A DNA stretch of 10,797 nt from a bacterium. GTDB taxonomy: Bacteria > AUK180. Positions 6,667 through 10,797 of this stretch are shown here, piece after piece. The translations under genes were made by a program, and so were the position numbers. The notes under the pieces were generated by a model, which saw only the letters and a list, made by a program, of their open reading frames with translations, was not told the DNA's origin and searched no databases. The stretch is taken from assembly GCA_021162505.1 (NCBI GenBank), contig JAGGYO010000317.1, positions 1-10,797 of the forward strand. The letters run 5' to 3'. Each line of letters begins with the position of its first letter. Position 1 is the stretch's first letter.

Positions 6667-6903
6667 ATGGCATTAAGAGACGATCTTAAAGCAAAGGTTT
6701 CGGAAAAATTGGGGAAAGAGGTAAGTGAAGTTACAAATGATGCAAGATTTATTGAAGATCTTCAAGCAGATTCATTGGATCTAATGGATTTCATTATGGA
6801 ACTTGAAGAAGATTATAATGTAGAGATTCCTTCAACAGATAGCGAAGGTCTTAAAACATTCGGCGATCTTGCAACCTATATGGAAAACAAGGTAAAAAAA
6901 TAA
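6667..6903 (+). CDS. acpP: Acyl carrier protein (ACP)
   Basis: 78 residues, strongly acidic, with the four-helix ACP pattern. Ser36 in the ADSLDLMD motif is the site for 4'-phosphopantetheine attachment by holo-ACP synthase. The loaded protein carries growing acyl chains between all the Fab enzymes and is a substrate of PlsX. AGGAGG (6656-6661), five bases before the ATG, is one of the strongest ribosome sites in the operon, as expected for an abundant protein. A perfect palindrome and T-rich stretch follow the stop codon and may let acpP mRNA end there. Confidence 0.97.
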   Translation: MALRDDLKAKVSEKLGKEVSEVTNDARFIEDLQADSLDLMDFIMELEEDYNVEIPSTDSEGLKTFGDLATYMENKVKK

Positions 6904-6909
6904 ATTTGC

Positions 6910-6937
6910 GAGGGATATATATCCCTCTATTCTTTTA
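6910..6937 (+). terminator. Possible partial terminator (attenuator) between acpP and fabF
   Basis: GAGGGATAT/ATATCCCTC (6910-6927) is a perfect 18-bp palindrome. As RNA it would fold with a GAGGGA/UCCCUC stem and a small AU loop. Ten bases rich in T follow (TATTCTTTTA). This resembles an intrinsic terminator with a short, imperfect U-tract, so partial readthrough is likely, since fabF, rnc and the radical SAM gene follow without a clear new promoter. It would raise acpP mRNA relative to the downstream genes. Confidence 0.5.
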
Positions 6938-6939
6938 AT

Positions 6940-6944
6940 GGAGG
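6940..6944 (+). promoter_or_regulatory. Ribosome binding site that fixes the fabF start
   Basis: GGAGG lies five bases before GTG 6950. An ATG at 6938 opens the same frame but sits inside the T-rich tail of the upstream hairpin and has no ribosome site of its own. GTG 6950 is therefore the better start. Confidence 0.75.
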
Positions 6945-6949
6945 ATTTT

Positions 6950-8191
6950 GTGGAAAAAAGAGTAATGATTACAGGAATGGGAACCATCAATCCGCTTGGC
7001 AATGATGTTAAAACCTTTTGGAATAATCTTACCCAGGGAAAGAGTGGTATAAAAAAAATTAAAAGATTGGATTTAACTGACATGAAGTCTATTGTTGCAG
7101 GTGTAATTACCGGCTTTTCACCAGAGGATATCCTTTCAAAAAAAGAAATCAAGAGAAATACCGATTTTATTCTCTACGCCTTATGGGCAGCAGAACAAGC
7201 AATGAAGGATTCGGGTCTTGACATTGAAAAAGAGAATCCCAATCGTTTGGGAATTATTACGGGTTCAGGTATTGGTGGAATAAAGGATATTGAAGAACAA
7301 CATACTATTTTATTAGCAAAAGGTCCTCTAAGAATTTCCCCATTTCTTATTGTTAAAATGATTGCCGATATGGTACCCGGAAAATTGTCAATGAAATATG
7401 GATTTAAAGGAACTAATTATTCTATTGCGTCCGCTTGTGCATCTTCAACACACGCAATGATAGAAGCATTTCACAATATCAAATTCGGCGTAGCAGATAT
7501 TGTAATGACAGGGGGTTCGGAAGCTCCTATCACTCCAATCGGATTGGGAGGATTTAATGCTTTGAACGCTTTATCAAAACAATACAACGATGAACCGGAA
7601 AAATCGTCGAGGCCATTTGAAAAAAACCGAGATGGTTTTGTTGTTGCTGAAGGTGCGGCAATATTTATTTTTGAAGAATATGAACATGCTAAAAAACGAG
7701 GTGCTCATATATATGCTGAAGTTATGGGAGCGGGTTCAACTGCTGATGCATTTCACGAAACAGCTCCTGCTCCTCGAGCAGAAGGTGGAAGAAGGGCTAT
7801 GGAAGAAGCCGTAAGAGAATCAAAAATTTCTTTAGAAGATATTGGCTATATAAATGCTCATGGGACTGCAACGCGGCTTAATGATAAAAATGAAACAGAA
7901 GCAATAAAAGATATGTTTGGTGATCATGCAAAAAAATTAGCTATTTCATCTATAAAGTCAATGATCGGGCATACATTGGGTGCTTCGGGTGCAGTTGCTT
8001 CCGTTGCTTCAATTATGGCTATAAACACAGGAATAATTCCACCTACAATAAATTATGATGAGCCGGATCCCGAATGTGATCTTTATTATGTTCCAAATAA
8101 AGCCATTGAAAGGAAGGTTGATTATACATTGACCAATAGTTTCGGTTTCGGCGGACATAACGGAGTACTCCTTATTGGAAAATTTAGATAA
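6950..8191 (+). CDS. fabF: 3-oxoacyl-[ACP] synthase II (FabF)
   Basis: FabF condenses acyl-ACP with malonyl-ACP in each elongation cycle. From the GTG start the protein has 413 residues, matching the usual 410-413 and beginning MEKRVMITGMG like relatives. The ATG at 6938 would add four residues. The Cys-His-His triad is present: Cys163 in SACASSTHA, His304 in NAHGTATRLND and His341 in IGHTLGASG. Lys336 (SSIKSMIGH) and the C-terminal FGFGGHNG glycine loop are present too. The ribosome site GGAGG lies five bases before GTG. Its last 17 bases overlap the start of rnc. No dehydratase or enoyl-reductase gene adjoins it, so the cycle must be completed by genes elsewhere. Confidence 0.96.
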   Translation: MEKRVMITGMGTINPLGNDVKTFWNNLTQGKSGIKKIKRLDLTDMKSIVAGVITGFSPEDILSKKEIKRNTDFILYALWAAEQAMKDSGLDIEKENPNRLGIITGSGIGGIKDIEEQHTILLAKGPLRISPFLIVKMIADMVPGKLSMKYGFKGTNYSIASACASSTHAMIEAFHNIKFGVADIVMTGGSEAPITPIGLGGFNALNALSKQYNDEPEKSSRPFEKNRDGFVVAEGAAIFIFEEYEHAKKRGAHIYAEVMGAGSTADAFHETAPAPRAEGGRRAMEEAVRESKISLEDIGYINAHGTATRLNDKNETEAIKDMFGDHAKKLAISSIKSMIGHTLGASGAVASVASIMAINTGIIPPTINYDEPDPECDLYYVPNKAIERKVDYTLTNSFGFGGHNGVLLIGKFR

Positions 8192-8879
8192 ACTTAACGA
8201 ATTATACGAAGAAAAACATCTTAGTGAACTTGAGAAAGTAATAGGCTATACTTTCAATAATAAAAATTTACTGGTGATTGCAATGCTGCATTCCTCTTTT
8301 AAAGGGAGGATTCCAGAAGTAGATATTGACAATGAGCGATTTGAATTTCTAGGAGATTCTGTTCTTAATTTTATAATTGTAAAATATCTTTTTTCAAAAT
8401 ATAAAGAAGAAGACGAGGGTTTCCTTTCTAAAAAGAAAAATAAATTTATTTCTAAGGATTTTTTAAATAGTTTGGGAAGATTGATCAAAATGGAAACATT
8501 CGTAATTGTCGCTTCTGATAATATATTGGGAAACAAAGGTGTAATTGAAGACGCAATGGAGGCACTTTTCGCCGCTGTGTTTCTTGATGGTGGTATAAGT
8601 AAAGCCAAAAAGGTAATCTTGACACTTTTTAATATATTTTCAGAAGAAATTGACGAGGAATTGGATGTTTTCAATGCTAAACAAATACTTCAAGAATTTT
8701 TTTTAAAAGAGTACGGTACCCTACCAAAATATAATACCATTCAAGAACCAAATGGCGAATCATTCAGAGCCCAGATCATTTACAATAAAAAAAATATCGC
8801 AGAGGGGTTTGGTCATAATAAAAAAGATGCGGAAAAAGAAGCTGCGTATTTTTTATGTAGAAAATTCGGTCTAATGTGA
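8175..8879 (+). CDS. rnc: Ribonuclease III
   Basis: 234 residues. RNase III cuts double-stranded RNA and matures rRNA precursors. The nuclease domain has the signature NERFEFLGDSVL (53-64) with Glu54, Glu57 and Asp61, and the second metal-ligand block EDAMEALFAAVFLDGG with Asp126 and Glu129. A C-terminal dsRNA-binding domain spans about 167-232 (LQEFFLKEYG to GHNKKDAEKEAA). In that domain the usual GPDH-type loop is reduced to PNGES, so the typical His contact is absent, and the KKxAE helix is kept. The start is TTG 8175, the only usable start before the conserved IGYTF block; GGAG (8162-8165) is nine bases upstream, inside fabF. A rnc gene next to FAS-II genes is common, for example in Bacillus. 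Confidence 0.93.
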   Translation: MENLDKLNELYEEKHLSELEKVIGYTFNNKNLLVIAMLHSSFKGRIPEVDIDNERFEFLGDSVLNFIIVKYLFSKYKEEDEGFLSKKKNKFISKDFLNSLGRLIKMETFVIVASDNILGNKGVIEDAMEALFAAVFLDGGISKAKKVILTLFNIFSEEIDEELDVFNAKQILQEFFLKEYGTLPKYNTIQEPNGESFRAQIIYNKKNIAEGFGHNKKDAEKEAAYFLCRKFGLM

Positions 8880-9841
8880 AAATAATACCCGTTTTCCTTC
8901 CCTATCTGGGTTGTGAAACGCGATGTGTTTACTGCAATCAAAAAATTGCAACCGGTTCGGAAAATATTCAAACCCCTATCGAGGTAAGAAAATTTCTAAA
9001 TAAGGCGTATAAAAATATAAATGGAGATTTCCTTATTGGGTTTTATGCGGGAACATTTCTAAATATACCAGAAAAATTACTTAAAAATTATTTGACAAAT
9101 ATCCCCAAAAATAAGGATCTATTGGGGATCCGACTATCTACAACCGTGGGTAGTGTAACCCAAGAGAAAATTGATATTTTAAAAAAATATTTTAAAAATA
9201 TTGAAATTGAATTGGGCATCGAATCAATGGATAAAGAAGTTCAAATAGAAGCAAACAGGATCTATGTTTCCCCCAAAATGCTAAATGAAAAAATAAACTT
9301 GCTTAGGAAGAATAATATTGAATATTTTATTCATTTAATGACTGGCCTTCCAAAGGATTCATCCGAAAAATTTTTAAAAACCGCAAGGATCATAGCAAAG
9401 ACCCGACCTTTGGGAATTAGAATCCATCCTACAATTGTTTTAAAGGATACAAAATTGCAAAAATTATTTAATGAAGGGAAATATATACCTCAAGATCTAT
9501 ATATAGCTGCCGAACTTATCGCTAAAAGTGTGGACATTTTTAAAAAGAAAGATATTAAAATAACTCGTCTGGGACTTTTCCCTGATCTCTCGCTTCAGAA
9601 AAAAGGAAATGTTATTGCAGGACCATTCCACCCAGCATTCGGTTCAATAGTGTATTCTTTTTATTATAGAAATATATTAGAAAAGCGATTTACTAAAGAA
9701 GGTAATTACACAATATATTCACCGGATAATATTAAAAGTTATATTAACGGATTCAAAAGGATAAATCACGAATATTTTTCAAATAAAGGAATTCACTTCA
9801 CTGTTAAAAAAGGGAAAAGATTGTTGGTTAAAAATATTTGA
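8876..9841 (+). CDS. Radical SAM protein, Elp3-like, without acetyltransferase domain
   Basis: 321 residues. C13-x3-C17-x2-C20 (LGCETRCVYCNQ) is the radical SAM [4Fe-4S] motif. The order of further blocks matches Elp3-like relatives: GFYAGTF (55-61) where others have a GGS/GGE motif, ELGIESMD (112-119), FIHLMTGLPKD (151-161), IRIHPTIVLKDTKL (181-194), and an AFGSIVYS tail (254-261). The GNAT acetyltransferase domain of true Elp3 is absent, as in the short relatives that often follow rnc in Firmicutes. No function is established for these. GTG 8876 overlaps the rnc TGA as GTGA, with little ribosome site, so it is probably translated by coupling. It is the last gene of the operon. No clear terminator follows. 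Confidence 0.85.
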   Translation: MKIIPVFLPYLGCETRCVYCNQKIATGSENIQTPIEVRKFLNKAYKNINGDFLIGFYAGTFLNIPEKLLKNYLTNIPKNKDLLGIRLSTTVGSVTQEKIDILKKYFKNIEIELGIESMDKEVQIEANRIYVSPKMLNEKINLLRKNNIEYFIHLMTGLPKDSSEKFLKTARIIAKTRPLGIRIHPTIVLKDTKLQKLFNEGKYIPQDLYIAAELIAKSVDIFKKKDIKITRLGLFPDLSLQKKGNVIAGPFHPAFGSIVYSFYYRNILEKRFTKEGNYTIYSPDNIKSYINGFKRINHEYFSNKGIHFTVKKGKRLLVKNI

Positions 9842-9877
9842 AATCTGCTGGTTCAAAAATTACAGGTAAAATAGTAA

Positions 9878-9994
9878 ATGTCTAATTTAAAAATCTCTTT
9901 TAACGGCGAATTATGCGAATTTTACGAATTAAAGAGAAAAAGAAATGGAATAATACAACTTAAAGACAATGGACAATTGAAAATTTACAGTTAG
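9878..9994 (+). CDS. Small open frame of 38 codons, doubtful
   Basis: ATG 9878 opens a frame ending at TAG 9992-9994, encoding MSNLKISFNG... with a three-fold tripeptide pattern (ELC, EFY, ELK) that reflects 9-base DNA repeats at 9907-9933. There is only a weak AGG 12 bases upstream, and no family is recognised. It lies just after the fatty-acid operon and ends before the next promoter. It could equally be a chance frame in spacer DNA; it is listed because the spacer is otherwise without a gene. Confidence 0.15.
   Translation: MSNLKISFNGELCEFYELKRKRNGIIQLKDNGQLKIYS
9907..9933. repeat. Three tandem 9-base units starting CGAATT
   Basis: CGAATT occurs at 9907, 9916 and 9925, exactly nine bases apart, each followed by a different A/T-rich triplet. 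The repeat is short and may be chance or a fragment of a dispersed spacer repeat. Confidence 0.6.
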
Positions 9995-10009
9995 AAAAAA
10001 ATAAATAAT

Positions 10010-10037
10010 TTGCAATCAAGTAGAAAAGTGATATAAT
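10010..10037 (+). promoter_or_regulatory. Strong extended -10 promoter upstream of the last gene
   Basis: TTGCAA (10010-10015), a 16-base spacer and a consensus TATAAT (10032-10037) preceded by TG at 10029-10030 give a TGnTATAAT extended -10 element. The predicted start near 10044 is followed at once by the ribosome site of the small leader frame. It drives the unit that begins with the leader and the exported protein. Confidence 0.75.
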
Positions 10038-10059
10038 AAAATTGAAAAAGGAAAAAATT

Positions 10060-10164
10060 GTGAAAATAGGAAGCGGTATTTTAATGGTAAGAATGTGTAA
10101 AGTAATAAAATCCCGGTGCTGGAAAATTTTTAAGGATATTTTATTTATGAGTGAGGTGAGATGA
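10060..10164 (+). CDS. Possible 34-residue leader peptide, coupled to the next gene
   Basis: GTG 10060 has AGGA (10049-10052) seven bases upstream and directly follows a strong promoter. The frame runs 34 codons and its TGA (10162-10164) overlaps the start codon of the next gene as ATGA, the classic arrangement for translational coupling. The predicted peptide is basic, has two cysteines (Cys13 and Cys20), a mildly hydrophobic middle, and no recognised family. Promoter, ribosome site and coupling overlap together argue for real translation, but a frame of this size can arise by chance. The next gene also has its own ribosome site inside the end of this frame. Confidence 0.4.
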   Translation: MKIGSGILMVRMCKVIKSRCWKIFKDILFMSEVR

Positions 10165-10797
10165 AAAAGGTAATAATTTTACTATTATTTTTTGTATTGT
10201 TTTTTTCTTTTGGCTATACGAAAAATTTAAACTTTGAGCTATCCAATAATCATTATTTTTTAAATGATATCACAACTATGTACTATGGCCAACTGGAAAA
10301 TGAAATTGGAGATATCATTAAAAGTAAAAATATAAATGGATTTACGGATTACTCCTATAAAATTCAAGTGAAAAATCGCTTTTCAGGAAATTATGATTTT
10401 AAAATAAGAAAAAATCTATATTTAAAAACAGAAATTATCAGTAATTTTTATAATAAGAGTTATGGTATATCATATGAGGATAATAATAAATGGTATTCCA
10501 TGTACAGTAATGAAAAAACTTATTTATTGCTTCTTAAACTTTTAATAAAATATAAATTAATAATTGATCAGAATTCGAGCTTTTCTGTGGGATTTATTTA
10601 TAATATTAGATATTTTGATGATGATAAAAAAACTTATTTTGATACACCAATGGATTCAAACTTTTATTTTGCATCAAATATTTATTTGAATATAGTCGCA
10701 TTTAAAAAATTGGAATTTAAAATATATGAAAATCAATACTATTTTTTTTATAAATTGAATAAAAACCTTAAAATTGGAATATTTTCTTATATTCCAA
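10161..10797 (+). CDS. Exported, probably outer-membrane beta-barrel protein, 3' end beyond the window
   Basis: The frame is open from ATG 10161 to the window end (212 codons), with no stop. The N-terminus (MKKVIILLLFFVLFFSFGYTKN) is a signal peptide with cleavage likely near residues 18-21. The rest is rich in Tyr, Phe, Asn, Lys and Ile and shows alternating strands such as KIRKNLYLKTEI and SFSVGFIYNIRYF, with Asn/Asp-rich turns, as in outer-membrane barrels. No family is recognised. GAGG (10153-10156) lies four bases before the ATG. Its composition is more AT-rich than the fatty-acid genes and resembles that of the protein at 1158-1934. Confidence 0.75.
   Translation, partial: MKKVIILLLFFVLFFSFGYTKNLNFELSNNHYFLNDITTMYYGQLENEIGDIIKSKNINGFTDYSYKIQVKNRFSGNYDFKIRKNLYLKTEIISNFYNKSYGISYEDNNKWYSMYSNEKTYLLLLKLLIKYKLIIDQNSSFSVGFIYNIRYFDDDKKTYFDTPMDSNFYFASNIYLNIVAFKKLEFKIYENQYYFFYKLNKNLKIGIFSYIP

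Noticed and set aside
7590..7814. Open frame in another plus-strand frame inside fabF
   Set aside because: It is Leu/Lys-rich, matches nothing, and overlaps the catalytic part of an intact FabF.
8162..8171. GGAGTACTCC palindrome that might hide the rnc ribosome site
   Set aside because: As a hairpin it would have only a 3-bp stem with a 4-base loop, too weak to matter, and it is explained by fabF codons.
8246..8674. 142-codon open frame on the minus strand opposite rnc
   Set aside because: It lies wholly inside rnc, whose catalytic residues are intact. The predicted protein is Ser/Ile/Lys-rich low-complexity sequence of the kind produced by the antisense of an AT-rich gene.
9894..9937. Terminator hairpin after the radical SAM gene (TCTCTTT(T)AA with TTAAAGAGA)
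   Set aside because: The stem is A/U-rich with a bulge, the loop is about 25 bases, and no T-run follows on the plus strand.

Overview
The window is low-GC DNA from a bacterium that is almost certainly diderm. Two predicted exported proteins look like outer-membrane beta-barrels, and the housekeeping genes are bacterial. TAA, TAG and TGA all end intact genes, so the standard bacterial code applies. The organism cannot be named from the sequence. The low GC, the intergenic islands of short tandem repeats and the mixed gene affinities would suit a poorly cultivated candidate phylum, but that is only an impression.

Positions 1-1934 form an accessory module. A tetranucleotide microsatellite (ATCT, nearly 10 copies) lies upstream of a promoter and a secreted five-bladed beta-propeller gene of glycoside-hydrolase-like type. 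One in-frame TAA splits this gene in its fourth blade. The last codons of the propeller frame overlap the start of a predicted outer-membrane beta-barrel gene.

Positions 1935-2281 hold no gene. They contain a perfect hairpin, a pair of near-identical 14-nt repeats, and between these a cluster of five unrelated tandem repeats that all have a period of seven bases.

Positions 2282-9841 are a compact, single-strand operon for phospholipid and fatty-acid synthesis: a DUF177/YceD protein, rpmF, plsX, fabH, fabD, fabG, acpP, fabF, rnc and an Elp3-like radical SAM gene. Genes are separated by 3-15 bases or overlap, apart from an acpP-fabF gap that carries a perfect 18-bp palindrome followed by a T-rich stretch. 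PlsX links acyl-ACP to phospholipid synthesis. FabD charges malonate onto the ACP, FabH starts chains, FabF elongates them and FabG reduces the 3-keto product. The 3-hydroxyacyl-ACP dehydratase (FabZ) and enoyl reductase (FabI/K/L/V) are not here and must be encoded elsewhere. The operon promoter has a second perfect 18-bp palindrome over its -10 box and predicted start point, a plausible operator.

Positions 9842-10797 begin a new unit. A strong extended -10 promoter is followed by a 34-codon open frame with its own Shine-Dalgarno. That frame overlaps by ATGA the start of a second exported, probably beta-barrel, protein that runs off the window end.

No complete new defence or metabolic system is visible. 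The items most worth a second look are the candidate FAS-II operator, the acpP-fabF attenuator, the period-7 repeat island, the microsatellite next to the split propeller gene, and the leader frame before the last gene.
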